From: Pseudomonadota bacterium
GTDB taxonomy: Bacteria > Pseudomonadota > Alphaproteobacteria > Rhizobiales > Xanthobacteraceae
DNA length: 44,720 nucleotides
NCBI GenBank assembly: GCA_018971625.1
Contig: JAGXAJ010000030.1
Span: forward strand, 1-44,720
Direction of reading: 5' to 3'
Shown here: one piece after another, positions 32,986-42,277 of the stretch
Numbering within the stretch: the first letter of the stretch is position 1
Layout: each line of letters starts with the position of its first letter
Notes under the pieces: model-generated
What the model was told of the DNA's origin: nothing
The model's input: only the letters and a program-made list of their open reading frames with translations
Databases searched by the model: none
Made by a program: the position numbers and the translations under genes

Positions 32986-34758
32986 TCAACCCATCCGTGT
33001 TGCACGAAGCACCTCGTTTATGGTGGATTCGCCCTGCCAGACCTTAGTCGCACCCATTTCGTACATGCTGCGCATACCTCGCGCGCGTGCAGCTCTCTCC
33101 AGTTCGTCATCTGACCCCCTGGCCAGTATGAGGCTTTGCGCCCCACTATCGATGACGAATGTTTCTGCAATCGTCGAGCGACCCATATATCCTGTACCGC
33201 CACAATCATCGCAGCCGATAGCTTCCCGAACTTTCGGTTCTCCAAGCCGCTCGACGTGCGGGACGGTGCGTTGGAGTTCGCGTACCCAGTGGCTTGCCTG
33301 CCTGTGTTCGCGCGCACAGTGGCAGCAAAGCTTGCGCACGAGGCGCTGGGCAATCACACCCTTAATAGTGGATGCCAACAAGTAGTTCTCGACTCCGATA
33401 TCGATCATGCGAGTGATCGCCGAGGCCGCGCTATTTGTATGCAGCGTGGAAAGCACCAGATGGCCAGTCAGGGAGGATTGAATCGCTATTCGTGCGGTAG
33501 GTAAATCGCGGATTTCGCCGATCATGATGATATCTGGGTCCTGGCGCAGAATGGCCCGCAAGGCATGTGGAAAGTCGAGGCCAATATCAGGCTGAACTTG
33601 AACTTGATTGATGCCGACCAACTGATATTCGACGGGATCCTCGACCGAGAATATCTTACGATCGCTTCGGTTAAGTGACTTGAGGGCCGTGTAAAGCGTG
33701 GTTGTCTTGCCACTACCGGTCGGCCCCGTGACGAGGATTATACCGTTTGGTTCGTCTAGAAGCTTTGCGAAGGCTGCAATCTGATCGCTGGAAAATCCCA
33801 GTTCGGCGAAGTCCAGCGTCACACGGCTGCGATCGAGTATGCGCAGCACTACACTCTCTCCAAAGACTGTCGATAACGTTGAGACGCGAAAATCAATGTC
33901 GATACCACGGATAGCGATTTTGATCCGGCCGTCCTGGGGCAACCGCCGCTCGGCGATATCGAGCTTGGCCATGATCTTCAGGCGTGACGTAATGGCAGCA
34001 CGCAGCTCCGGCGCGAGCACTTGAGCGTTTCGTAGCGCACCGTCAATGCGATATCGCACAACTACCTGATCAACATTTGGCTCGATATGAATGTCAGAGG
34101 CTCGTGCCTCAACCGCACCCGTGATAATTTGGTTGACAAGGCGGATAACGGGGGCTTCGCTTGCGATATCCCGCAGACGCTGAACATCGAATTCGACCGC
34201 TTCGCCGACAGCGGTTGTTAGCGTTGTCTGATCCTTTCCTCGATCGGCATAGAGCAGATCGAAGACCTTCTCGAAGTCCGCGGGCGTGAAGATTCGGACC
34301 TTGATCGTCAAATTGGTGAGATATGCGAGCGCGCGTATCGGTTCTTCATTGAGAGGGTCTGTCACACCAACCGAAAGAGTGCTACCGTCGAGCGCCAGCG
34401 GAAGGATATGATTGCGGCCAACGAAATCCGCCTCGACCAGACCGGCGAGCAGCGGTTCCTGCGGTTCATCTCCGGGCTTTGCTAAGTCAAGAGATAGGAA
34501 TTTTGCCAGCGCTACTGCAAGATCGGCTTCGGACAACAGGCCGAGCTTTGTCAATACCCGATCAAGCCGCTCACCTGCCGCATGGGCGGCACTCGCCGCA
34601 CGATCGAGCACCGCGCGATCGACGATATTTTCAGCCATAAGGAAGCCGGCGAATTCGTGCTCGAACTTGGAGACCGGGTCGCTCGACGTGCCGCGCACTA
34701 GCGTAAGATCGCGCTCAGTCGTCATTGCTGCGGCTTGCTCGTTTCTGAAGGGAACCAT
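32986..34758 (-). CDS. gspE: Type II secretion ATPase GspE
   Basis: The protein has 590 residues from ATG 34758 (preceded by GAGAG; an upstream frame to 34854 overlaps gspO and lacks similarity). An MshEN-type N-terminal domain is followed by the ATPase core: Walker A GPTGSGKTTTLYT at about residue 346, the Asp box/Walker B region DPDIIMIGEIRD, and the His box GHLVLSTLHTNSA. The zinc-finger cysteines CCHCAREH and CDDCGGTGYMGR, typical of GspE/PilB, are present. It powers pseudopilus assembly at the cytoplasmic face. Its place late in the operon, after the prepilin peptidase, differs from the usual D-E-F order. Confidence 0.92.
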   Translation of the reverse strand: MVPFRNEQAAAMTTERDLTLVRGTSSDPVSKFEHEFAGFLMAENIVDRAVLDRAASAAHAAGERLDRVLTKLGLLSEADLAVALAKFLSLDLAKPGDEPQEPLLAGLVEADFVGRNHILPLALDGSTLSVGVTDPLNEEPIRALAYLTNLTIKVRIFTPADFEKVFDLLYADRGKDQTTLTTAVGEAVEFDVQRLRDIASEAPVIRLVNQIITGAVEARASDIHIEPNVDQVVVRYRIDGALRNAQVLAPELRAAITSRLKIMAKLDIAERRLPQDGRIKIAIRGIDIDFRVSTLSTVFGESVVLRILDRSRVTLDFAELGFSSDQIAAFAKLLDEPNGIILVTGPTGSGKTTTLYTALKSLNRSDRKIFSVEDPVEYQLVGINQVQVQPDIGLDFPHALRAILRQDPDIIMIGEIRDLPTARIAIQSSLTGHLVLSTLHTNSAASAITRMIDIGVENYLLASTIKGVIAQRLVRKLCCHCAREHRQASHWVRELQRTVPHVERLGEPKVREAIGCDDCGGTGYMGRSTIAETFVIDSGAQSLILARGSDDELERAARARGMRSMYEMGATKVWQGESTINEVLRATRMG

Positions 34759-34765
34759 TGCGCTC

Positions 34766-35251
34766 TCAAGACGAAAAGACGACGGCGCCAAGCCAGCAAA
34801 CCGCGGTGCCGAAGCCGAGAAACGGACCAAACGGCATGCGGTGGTATCGATCAAACGTTCCTGTTTGCATCCACCTGATAACGACGAAGCCTAAAGCCGT
34901 GATCGAGGCGATTGCCAGCATAGGAGCAATATGTTCCCAACCCAGCCATAGACCGGCCGAAGCGGCAAACTTCTGATCGCCGAACCCCAACCCATCTATT
35001 CCCCGCGCCCGCCGAAACAGCTTTGCGACCGTGTAGAGCGCCAAGAAGCCGACCAGCGCTCCAGCGCCTGCGTTGACGAAACCGGGATCGCCGCGAATGA
35101 ACGCCTGACCTACTCCACCAGCGGCTAGAACAAGGTTGAGACAATCAGGAAGCACCAGCCGGCGGCAATCCACAAAACCCATGATCAAGATCGTCGCAAA
35201 AAGCAGCGTGCCGAATCCAATCGTCAGCAACTCAACAACATTGGCGCTCAT
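34766..35251 (-). CDS. gspO: Prepilin peptidase, catalytic domain only (A24 family)
   Basis: The protein has 161 residues from ATG 35251, overlapping the gspK stop by 4 bases. About five membrane helices are present. The catalytic aspartates are in FVDCRRLVLPD and in GLGFGDQKFAAS (GxGD-type motif). The N-terminal cytoplasmic methyltransferase domain with its paired CxxC motifs, present in full-length GspO/PilD (about 280 residues), is absent, as in the TadV/CpaA type. It would cleave the pseudopilin leaders of GspG-K. N-methylation would need another enzyme or not occur. Confidence 0.85.
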   Translation of the reverse strand: MSANVVELLTIGFGTLLFATILIMGFVDCRRLVLPDCLNLVLAAGGVGQAFIRGDPGFVNAGAGALVGFLALYTVAKLFRRARGIDGLGFGDQKFAASAGLWLGWEHIAPMLAIASITALGFVVIRWMQTGTFDRYHRMPFGPFLGFGTAVCWLGAVVFSS

Positions 35252-36153
35252 TTGGTCCTCCAATTAAGCACCCAATAGGGCTGGTTTGGATTTTCTGTTA
35301 AGCGCACCGTCACTTGCTGATCGATAGGCCGACCTGCATGCTGAAACTCGGCGCGGATGCTGAAGGCGCGCCCACGCAGTGTGGCGAGCCTGTCACTACC
35401 AGAAACATCGATGGCAGGTTGCTGGCCTAGCCGCGATGCTAGCGCCATTTCCACGTTCTGCGGAGTCATCCCCGGTAACGCTTTCAAAGCCTCACGCGGT
35501 GCAAGTTGGGGGTCAAATAGAGGTCGACCGGAATAGACTGTGAGTGCAGGCTCTATTCTCTTAAACAGCGCTGGCGTCATACCCATCACAAGAAGCAGCT
35601 CATCGACGCTCTGAAAAGGCCCGTTGCGCGGCCGGTAAGATAGGCCAGCGGCGCGGTAGTCCTGTTCCTTGGCGCCATCGGCGCGCTTTGCTGGCAGCTC
35701 CGTCCGCCAGTCGACGATGTTGTTAGCAAGGTCATTGGCAGCGGGCGGATCAAGTCCTGCCGATTGCAATAGACTTGCAAGCAGCGCCGGCTCGGCTTGA
35801 TTTAGGTCGATCTTACCCAGCTCGTCCTGGACGGAGATTCTTAATGCGACGCCGTCGAATTCGAAGCGCTGCGGCACGCCATCGGCAGGCCATCGGCGTT
35901 CCGGTAAAGGATCCAGCAACGCAGCAACTGCACGATTGACTCCAGCTTCGACCAACACACTAGTACGACGCGGTTCAAGGCTATTTTGGGCGCGACCGTA
36001 GGACATGGTGCCACCCGATAACACCGACAGCGCAATCGAGGTTAGCAACGCTAACCCCCATAGGACCGATACGATGGGCATGGTGATCACGCTCCGTTTC
36101 CACTTAGCGACCCCTGCAACCCATTGTGATTGGATCGTAAACGCAGCCAACAT
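35248..36153 (-). CDS. gspK: Minor pseudopilin GspK
   Basis: The open frame has 301 residues. The hydrophobic leader (PIVSVLWGLALLTSIALSVL) lacks the usual +5 glutamate, as is normal for GspK. A long globular domain follows (DELGKIDLNQAEPALLASLL, then YRPRNGPFQSVDELLLVMGM), including the helix-hairpin-helix-like region of the GspK family. It caps the pseudopilus tip with GspI and GspJ. The start is uncertain: ATG 36153 overlaps gspJ by 50 bases and supplies the basic residues KWKR before the helix; GTG 36090 and ATG 36081 are alternatives. Confidence 0.85.
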   Translation of the reverse strand: MLAAFTIQSQWVAGVAKWKRSVITMPIVSVLWGLALLTSIALSVLSGGTMSYGRAQNSLEPRRTSVLVEAGVNRAVAALLDPLPERRWPADGVPQRFEFDGVALRISVQDELGKIDLNQAEPALLASLLQSAGLDPPAANDLANNIVDWRTELPAKRADGAKEQDYRAAGLSYRPRNGPFQSVDELLLVMGMTPALFKRIEPALTVYSGRPLFDPQLAPREALKALPGMTPQNVEMALASRLGQQPAIDVSGSDRLATLRGRAFSIRAEFQHAGRPIDQQVTVRLTENPNQPYWVLNWRTK

Positions 36154-36787
36154 CTGCGAGCACGTGAGGCGCGATCACGAATTCGGGCCACGCGCGCCCC
36201 TCAATTTCATCAAAAGCGACACGGATACGGACAAGCCTTGGTATGTCAGAACGTCGGCTCCAATTTTCGGTCCAAGCCCCAGCCTCGTGCGCCCTCGCAG
36301 GTCCAAAATAGGAAAAGTCCGCTCCAACAATATCAGAGAGCAGAATGGTCTTCGCAGACATTGACTGATTCTCAGGCGCTCCAAGCTCCTGTACGGACGT
36401 CAAGACTAAATTTCTCTGAGCGCCGCTACGTTCCACCCAGAGCCTATATTGGAATCGGCCGGCACCCCCTGCAACCAGTGGTGCATTACCAAGGAAACTG
36501 AGAGTTTCTCGGCTGCCATCAAATTTGACCACCGGCTGGCCACCGTTTTCCGAAATCGTCATGGGATAGAGATTACTGATCAGGCGCCGGAGGAGATCTT
36601 GCACAACAACGGTCCGATCGAGTTGTTCGATGCCGTGGCTCGTCTTGTTCCACGTCTTAAGACCGAACTGGACATTGTTGAACAGCACGGTGGTCAGCAG
36701 GCTGAAGAGCGCGAGCGCAACCAGCAGTTCGACCAGCGTAAACCCAGCCTCACTCTCTTGCTTAGCCTGTTCAGTATAATCCGTCAT
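36104..36787 (-). CDS. gspJ: Minor pseudopilin GspJ
   Basis: The protein has 227 residues from ATG 36787, which overlaps the gspI stop in an ATGA. The prepilin cleavage motif is G|FTLVELLVALALFSLLTTV at about residue 15. The globular domain (RTVVVQDLLRRLISNLYPM) and the C-terminal IPRLVRIRVAFDEIEGRAWP are typical of GspJ. It joins the tip complex GspH-I-J-K. The longer frame to 36859 lies inside gspI and is rejected. Confidence 0.85.
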   Translation of the reverse strand: MTDYTEQAKQESEAGFTLVELLVALALFSLLTTVLFNNVQFGLKTWNKTSHGIEQLDRTVVVQDLLRRLISNLYPMTISENGGQPVVKFDGSRETLSFLGNAPLVAGGAGRFQYRLWVERSGAQRNLVLTSVQELGAPENQSMSAKTILLSDIVGADFSYFGPARAHEAGAWTENWSRRSDIPRLVRIRVAFDEIEGRAWPEFVIAPHVLADVGCVYDPITMGCRGR

Positions 36788-37245
36788 CGTTGGACGGTTC
36801 TCCGCCCAAGTCGCAGCGTTGACAGCTTGTAGGAACGCTCCACGCCATGGTCGTTCCATTCTACTTCGGCTGACACCGCATAGAGAGTAACCGGACTACC
36901 ATGGCCATTTTTGCCATCCCCGTAGCGCGATACTTTGAGATGCCATCGGTACCCGTAGGGGTATTCGCCACTGCGTTCACTCGATTCTACAGCGAACTCT
37001 GGCCCAATGCGGTCCATTAGTGACTGTATTAGCAAACCGGCTTCTGCCATTTGCCGCGCCGAAGCTGCGCGAGCCAGACCGTTCGAAACCAATGAAAGTA
37101 GAAGAGTTAGGCCCGCGGACATCATGGCCAGAGCTACGATCACTTCGACGAGCGTGAAGCCGGCGTTCTTGCGCACGTTACTACCACCCAACTTGAGCAA
37201 ATGAGCCCAATGCTTCGCCAGCCGTGATCGCGATATGCCGATCAT
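36784..37245 (-). CDS. gspI: Minor pseudopilin GspI
   Basis: The protein has 153 residues from ATG 37245, one base after the gspG stop. The leader is unusually long (about 30 residues, basic) before NAG|FTLVEVIVALAMMSAGLTL. The rest (EAGLLIQSLMDRIGPEFAVE, then YRWHLKVSRY) matches GspI, which nucleates the pseudopilus tip. The open frame continues upstream through gspG in another frame, but that part has no similarity. Confidence 0.83.
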   Translation of the reverse strand: MIGISRSRLAKHWAHLLKLGGSNVRKNAGFTLVEVIVALAMMSAGLTLLLSLVSNGLARAASARQMAEAGLLIQSLMDRIGPEFAVESSERSGEYPYGYRWHLKVSRYGDGKNGHGSPVTLYAVSAEVEWNDHGVERSYKLSTLRLGRRTVQR

Positions 37246-37246
37246 T

Positions 37247-37744
37247 TCATTGCTGCCAGCTGCTGATATTGCCTCCGGCTCCCACGTCCCCTTCCTGTCC
37301 TTTGGGACCGAGCGAGACGATATCATAGGCGCCATGTTGACCCGGGAAGCTGTAGACGTAAGGGTGCCCCCACGGGTCCTGCGGCACCCCATTGCCGCTG
37401 AGATAGGGACCATTCCAGCTGGAGGTTCCTTCCGGCTTGTGCGTCAGTGCACCGAGTCCCTCGGCCGATGTCGGGTAGCGGCCATTGTCGAGGTAGAAGA
37501 GATCAAGCGCGGACGAGAATCCCTTTATCTGAATGCGTGCGGTCTTTTCCTTCGAGTCTGAGAGATAGCCGAGCACGCGCGGGCCAATGAGACCCATGAT
37601 CAAGCCAATAATAGTGATGACAACGAGCATTTCGACCAACGTAAAGCCGGCTTGCGCGCTCGAGCGTCGGCAAGCGCGCTCGCGCGAGCTCCCTCCCGCC
37701 CGAATGGAAAACAATGCCCCCAGCGTTTTCACGATTTTTCTCAT
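37247..37744 (-). CDS. gspG: Major pseudopilin GspG
   Basis: This is a 165-residue protein. The leader is long and basic (33 residues), then AG|FTLVEMLVVITIIGLIMGL with the conserved +5 glutamate. The signature of the major pseudopilin follows: DLFYLDNGRYPTSAEGLGAL, WNGPYLSGNGVPQDPWGHPY and YDIVSLGPKGQEG with calcium-site aspartates, ending NISSW. This is the main subunit of the periplasmic piston. It is preceded by AAGGACGTGGAG as ribosome site and lies 12 bases after gspH. Confidence 0.93.
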   Translation of the reverse strand: MRKIVKTLGALFSIRAGGSSRERACRRSSAQAGFTLVEMLVVITIIGLIMGLIGPRVLGYLSDSKEKTARIQIKGFSSALDLFYLDNGRYPTSAEGLGALTHKPEGTSSWNGPYLSGNGVPQDPWGHPYVYSFPGQHGAYDIVSLGPKGQEGDVGAGGNISSWQQ

Positions 37745-37756
37745 GTCTCCACGTCC

Positions 37757-38233
37757 TTATGAGGTGCCACAAATTGCGGCTTTGCGAACGATTCCAGTCA
37801 GCCAGTCGATGCAAAGCTTCTCCTGCCTACCCCGTAGCGAAAGATCTATTTCGCCGCCAGTTGACGAGCCATCTGGAAAAAACTGAAAGCCGCCTTCAGA
37901 GACTGCCGACCGGATGATCGAGGCATAGGTCAATTTGGCTTCGATATCGGATGGAAAGGATCGGCGGGAAACGACATTTGATCTAAAGGTCCGCTGTTCC
38001 ACATCCACGATCAACGCCAGCGGACGATTGGAAGCGATGGCAGCGGCACGCGTCACCCTGAGCGCGGCTGAAAGATCGCTTATGGTCGTATCCAGCCGAA
38101 CGCCGTCCGAACCTCCTGAGAGAAGCGGCATCGCAAAAACTGTGGTCAGTGCCAAGATAGCCAATACGACAAGCATCTCGATGAGAGTGAATCCCGCTGC
38201 ACTGTTCCCGATTTCGTTTCGGTGCGTGCTCAT
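37757..38233 (-). CDS. gspH: Minor pseudopilin GspH
   Basis: This is a 158-residue protein. SAAG|FTLIEMLVVLAILALTTV is the prepilin signal. The globular part (DLSAALRVTRAAAIASNRPL, then FFPDGSSTGGEIDL) matches the GspH/FimT fold. The ATG overlaps the gspF stop by 4 bases. It is placed before the major pseudopilin gene, whereas GspG usually comes first. Confidence 0.83.
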   Translation of the reverse strand: MSTHRNEIGNSAAGFTLIEMLVVLAILALTTVFAMPLLSGGSDGVRLDTTISDLSAALRVTRAAAIASNRPLALIVDVEQRTFRSNVVSRRSFPSDIEAKLTYASIIRSAVSEGGFQFFPDGSSTGGEIDLSLRGRQEKLCIDWLTGIVRKAAICGTS

Positions 38234-39450
38234 CGCGCCGCCAGATCGTTGATGCTGAGAACAGCACTCATGACCGGCATAATCATGGTCCCGACCAGCA
38301 GCGCTATACCGACGGTCAATGCCGGCGTGAGAGCCGACATGAAACGATCGATGTTGTTCTGTATCTCTTTTTCCAGCATAGAGGCGACATGGGTCAGCAT
38401 ATGATCCAGCTTGCCAGCCTCTTCGCCAACTGCGATCATCTGAAGCGCAATGGCTGGCAATACCGCCTCGGCATGCAACGCCGTGTTGAGCGCGCTTCCT
38501 TGATGGACAGCTTCGATGGTTCGCTCCAGACTGTCAGTGATGTAGCGGTTGCCCAACACGCTGCAGGATGTCTTTGCTGCATGCGTCAGCGGCACACCAG
38601 CTTTCAGCATGCTTGCAAGCGTGCGCGTGAACCGAGCTGTCTCCTGCCGAAGCAGGAATGAGCCGAGTAACGGCAAACGCAGCTTCAGATGATCCAACTG
38701 CAGCCTTGTTCCCGGCTTACGATTTGCAGTGGCCGCGGTCCCCAGCAGCAGCGTTGTGCCCAGCGCCACTCCAGTGCCAATCTCGATCCAATGATCTCTG
38801 ATCATCAGCATGACTTGAAGGCTAGCCGGTAGCGGCTTTCCACTTTGAACGAAAACGGGCGCGAAAGATGGGATCAGCCCGCCAAGAAGAATACCAAGCG
38901 TTCCAATACTTAAGACGACCAGTATGGAAGGATAGATTAGTGCCGACTGGACCCGCTGACGAATTTCCGCACGGCGTTCAAGTAGCTCCGCCACTTCAAT
39001 CAGAACTGCCCCCAACCTTCCACCCATCTCGCCAGCTCGGATGACGGCAATGTAATCGGGCGGGAACAGTTTGGGCTGTTTCTGCATGGCATCGGACAAT
39101 GCCGCTCCGGCCAGGACGTCGGACAGGAGTTGCTCGACTAATGAACGCAGACGGTGCGAGGATGCCTGCGCGTTCAAGATCCGGAGTGCACTGTCTAACG
39201 GTATGTCCGCGCCATTCAGCATCGAAAATTGACGCGTGAACGTCAGCAGATCGGCGCGACGAGTGCCGTCTCCCAATCTGATATCGCGGTTCCACCATTT
39301 TGTTTCCGCTTCTTCGGACGCACGCATCTGATAGGGCGACAGGCCCCGCGACCACAGCAGATCGTTAGCCGCATCAAGTGATACAGCCTCGATCATGCCT
39401 TCAGCAAAGGCGCCATCCGACCTATAGGCCTCGTACCGGAATGTCGGCAT
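38230..39450 (-). CDS. gspF: Type II secretion inner-membrane protein GspF
   Basis: This is a 406-residue protein. It has two repeats of the T2SSF domain (LTFTRQFSMLNGADIPLDSA, and later ARFTRTLASMLKAGVPLTHA), each with the conserved cytoplasmic four-helix bundle and membrane helices, including the PSILVVLSIGTLGILLGGLI segment. It anchors the ATPase and pseudopilus base. The start ATG shares one base with the gspD stop (TGATG), a sign of coupled translation. Confidence 0.92.
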   Translation of the reverse strand: MPTFRYEAYRSDGAFAEGMIEAVSLDAANDLLWSRGLSPYQMRASEEAETKWWNRDIRLGDGTRRADLLTFTRQFSMLNGADIPLDSALRILNAQASSHRLRSLVEQLLSDVLAGAALSDAMQKQPKLFPPDYIAVIRAGEMGGRLGAVLIEVAELLERRAEIRQRVQSALIYPSILVVLSIGTLGILLGGLIPSFAPVFVQSGKPLPASLQVMLMIRDHWIEIGTGVALGTTLLLGTAATANRKPGTRLQLDHLKLRLPLLGSFLLRQETARFTRTLASMLKAGVPLTHAAKTSCSVLGNRYITDSLERTIEAVHQGSALNTALHAEAVLPAIALQMIAVGEEAGKLDHMLTHVASMLEKEIQNNIDRFMSALTPALTVGIALLVGTMIMPVMSAVLSINDLAAR

Positions 39451-41720
39451 CAGTTGAGCATCCTTTGTCCGGTATCTTCGAGGGCACGCGGCTGCACATG
39501 CCGGTGAGGTCCTTCGATCGCCATGTACCGGCGGTATTCGTCGGTAACGAACCGTGCCTCTTCCAGACTGCGGATCACATGCGGCCGTATTAAAATGATA
39601 AGTTCGGTTTTGCCGATGGTATTGTCCTTGTTGGAAGCGAAGTTGCCCAAAAACGGGAGATCGCCGACTATGGGTAGCTGACTCCGGCTAACTGATTTGC
39701 TGTCTTGGATAAGACCGCCGAGCACGAGTGCATCGCTGTCGTTGACGATGACAGTAGTCTTGATCTTGCGCTGACGAATAGTCGGCGAGTCGATGCTCGA
39801 CGACGTGGTCTGCGCGACACTGGATACTTCCTGCTCGATATCAAGAAGGACTCGGCCGCTTTCATTGATTCGTGGCGTGATCGATAGGATAACGCCCGTA
39901 TCCTTATAGCTGATCGAGTTCACGATCGGCGCACCCGCGGTCAGAACACCGGTCGCCGACTGCGTTGTGATGGGAACTTGATCGCCTATCTGAAGCACGG
40001 CAGGCTTGTTGTCCATTACCGTTAAGGATGGCGACGACACGATGTTGACATCGGTGATCTGGTTCAGCGTCTCCAGCGTCGCGGCGACATTTGCAGCAGT
40101 CAACGCATAGGAAAATCCCGGGAATACCGAGCTGATGGCACCAGACGCCGCATCGCTGAATGTAGAGCTGGCGCTCTTGTGCTGTAAATACCACTGCACG
40201 CCGAACTTCAGCTCGTCATTCAGCGTAACCTCGGCGATTGTGGCCTCAATAAGAACTTGGTCCGGCATGCGGTCGAGCTTATCGATCGCCTGCGATACAC
40301 GCAGGTAGTCCGCCTTCGTGGCTTCTATCAAAATCGCATTCCTTGCGTCGTCCGCAACGATCTTTACGCGCGGCCCATCCGCTTCACCGTCGTCGCCGAT
40401 TTGCACAGCGGAACCGGAAGAGGATGGAGACGACGCCGGTGAAGTTGCCGGTGCGCGCAGCGCACCCCCTTGGCCAGGGGGCCCACCCATCGCACCGGTC
40501 ACGTCCGGCATGGAAGAACCAAGGCTGGTCGGTTTAGTGGCGGCCGATGTCTGGAGACTTGTCTCCTGATAATTCGGCGCGACGGTACGTTTTGTGGCTG
40601 TGCTGGACGTTTCAGTCGCGAACATCGACTGCAGCACATCAACCAATTCCTGAGCACGGCGATTCTGAACTGAATACGTGAAGAGCTGTTTTTCGCTGCC
40701 CTGCGCCTGCGCATCCAGCCTGCGAATCCATGTCTCGGCGCGACGCAGATATTGCGGCTGAGGAGAGATTACCAAGATCGCGCCCAACCGCTTGTTAGGC
40801 AGAAACCTGACCATGCCCGCCATCGGCCCTTCGCGATCAGAAGCAAATACGGTCTTGAGTTCGCTTGCGATTGCTTCAGGCTGCGAAGTTTTGACCGGCA
40901 CGATGGCAAACGACATCCCCTTCATGGTGTCGATATCGAACAGCGCGATCGCATCCATCATCGCGGCGATGTCCTGCCGGTTCCCGGACAACGTAATAAG
41001 GTTGCGCGCATCATCAACCCTCACGATGCCGCCGCGCGGCGCTACGGTTTCCAGCACTCGCCGGATCTCGGAGGCCGCGACGTATTTGAGCTGAACAACT
41101 TCCAGATTGGACCCGACTAATTCGCTGTTCGCGGTATCGTCGGTTCGGAATGTCCCGCCGACCGCAGCTTGATCTACAGCAACGATGCGATAGATGCCCT
41201 TGGTATTAACAAGGGCCGCGTTATTGGATCGCAGTGCCGCCTGGAAGAGATCGATAATAGCCGATTTGGCGACCGGGCTCGGCGTTTGTATCGTGATCTT
41301 GCCATCGATACCTGGATCGACGGTGTACTTCACACCGAGAATATCGCCGAGGATACTCTTGGCAGCTTGGGGCGCAGTGACGTTGACAAGATTGATAGTG
41401 ACGCCATCGCTCACGTTCTCCGGTGCGCGGTCGATGGAGCCAGTTGCTGGCTCACCTACAAACCGGCCAGAGCCCTCAATAATAGTGGACTGGCCACCAT
41501 GTGTATTGGCGAGCAGTAGCGCCCCAGAGTTGCGATCAGAGCGAGACCCAAAGTTACTCGGCCTTGTAACGGGAGCGGGAAAATGCGGTGTCGGCGCCGG
41601 GTCCCATGCGGCATAGGAAGATGCGCTATCAGTCGTCTGGCAGGCCGACAGTACCAACGCGAATAGCAAAATCAGAACCCGGGATAGAAAAGCTAGGCAG
41701 GCCAACGCTGCTACTCCCAC
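39450..41720 (-). CDS. gspD: Type II secretion secretin GspD, predicted lipoprotein
   Basis: The protein has 756 residues from a GTG at 41720. The signal ends in a lipobox (LLFALVLSAC|QTT), so the secretin itself is probably lipidated. N0 (VTINLVNVTAPQAAKSILGD), N1 (LEVVQLKYVAASEIRRVLET), N2 and N3 domains follow, with a Ser/Thr/Pro/Gly-rich insertion in N3 (SSMPDVTGAMGGPPGQ...). The secretin barrel is at the end (VLIEATIAEVTLNDELKFGV, then TTVIVNDSDALVLGGLIQD, then VGDLPFLGNFASNK). It forms the outer-membrane channel. It is the first gene of the operon. Confidence 0.92.
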   Translation of the reverse strand: MGVAALACLAFLSRVLILLFALVLSACQTTDSASSYAAWDPAPTPHFPAPVTRPSNFGSRSDRNSGALLLANTHGGQSTIIEGSGRFVGEPATGSIDRAPENVSDGVTINLVNVTAPQAAKSILGDILGVKYTVDPGIDGKITIQTPSPVAKSAIIDLFQAALRSNNAALVNTKGIYRIVAVDQAAVGGTFRTDDTANSELVGSNLEVVQLKYVAASEIRRVLETVAPRGGIVRVDDARNLITLSGNRQDIAAMMDAIALFDIDTMKGMSFAIVPVKTSQPEAIASELKTVFASDREGPMAGMVRFLPNKRLGAILVISPQPQYLRRAETWIRRLDAQAQGSEKQLFTYSVQNRRAQELVDVLQSMFATETSSTATKRTVAPNYQETSLQTSAATKPTSLGSSMPDVTGAMGGPPGQGGALRAPATSPASSPSSSGSAVQIGDDGEADGPRVKIVADDARNAILIEATKADYLRVSQAIDKLDRMPDQVLIEATIAEVTLNDELKFGVQWYLQHKSASSTFSDAASGAISSVFPGFSYALTAANVAATLETLNQITDVNIVSSPSLTVMDNKPAVLQIGDQVPITTQSATGVLTAGAPIVNSISYKDTGVILSITPRINESGRVLLDIEQEVSSVAQTTSSSIDSPTIRQRKIKTTVIVNDSDALVLGGLIQDSKSVSRSQLPIVGDLPFLGNFASNKDNTIGKTELIILIRPHVIRSLEEARFVTDEYRRYMAIEGPHRHVQPRALEDTGQRMLN

Positions 41721-42077
41721 AAACGCGCAGGCTGCAGTTCTTTTCAGCCTCCGAGCATCGACATTCTAAGCGAGCAGCGTCTAAATCACGCAACCACACA
41801 ACGTAATGCACAACATTCTTTCGGCGGGAGTAAGTATCGCGTTAGCGAAACCGGAAAGCCGACAAGCTATACGACGCGCGGTTAAGGTGAAGACACTTCA
41901 TATTGGATGCAATCCGAGATAGCAATGTCAACTCGGGCACTTCTCCACAATCTGCTGTTGTGGTCGAAATTAAGCAACACGGGCTGCGACCGCACAATTT
42001 TAATAGACGCGCTCCGAATGTGACTTCGGTTTTAGCCTGGCTCCGGGAATAGCATTGCGGTACGTCGAAATTTCGTC
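41721..42077. promoter_or_regulatory. Upstream region of the secretion operon
   Basis: These are about 360 bases without a recognised gene. The gsp operon promoter must lie here or further up. A GGAGG at about 41748-41752 (minus) is too far from the GTG at 41720 to be its ribosome site, and the frame is open back to about 41770. No clear promoter boxes are seen. Confidence 0.35.
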
Positions 42078-42130
42078 TGCCTGAACTGTCGAGGCGAATG
42101 AGGACGTTTGCCTGGATGGTGCTTGCGATC
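42078..42130 (-). pseudogene. Short remnant of an RHS gene
   Basis: On the plus strand GAACTGTCG-AGGCGAATGAG, then GACGTTTGC, matches the intact RHS gene at about 26043-26075 (GAACTGTCGTAGGCGAATGA, then GGACGTTCGC), i.e. the codons for TSSFAYDSSG on the minus strand. One base is missing, so the frame is broken. It lies about 150 bases beyond the end of the SpvB remnant, without any glycine-rich sequence in between. Confidence 0.6.
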
Positions 42131-42277
42131 ATGCATGGCACTGCGACAGCAGCTGCAAGCGGTGAAATCGCAAACTGCTTTGCGCTAAATTGCACCTCAT
42201 TGCGCGGCACAGCAGCCTGTCCCACATCCTCCTGTCCGGCTGGAGATTTGCCGCCGTTCTCTCCCGAGAAGGCTGTA

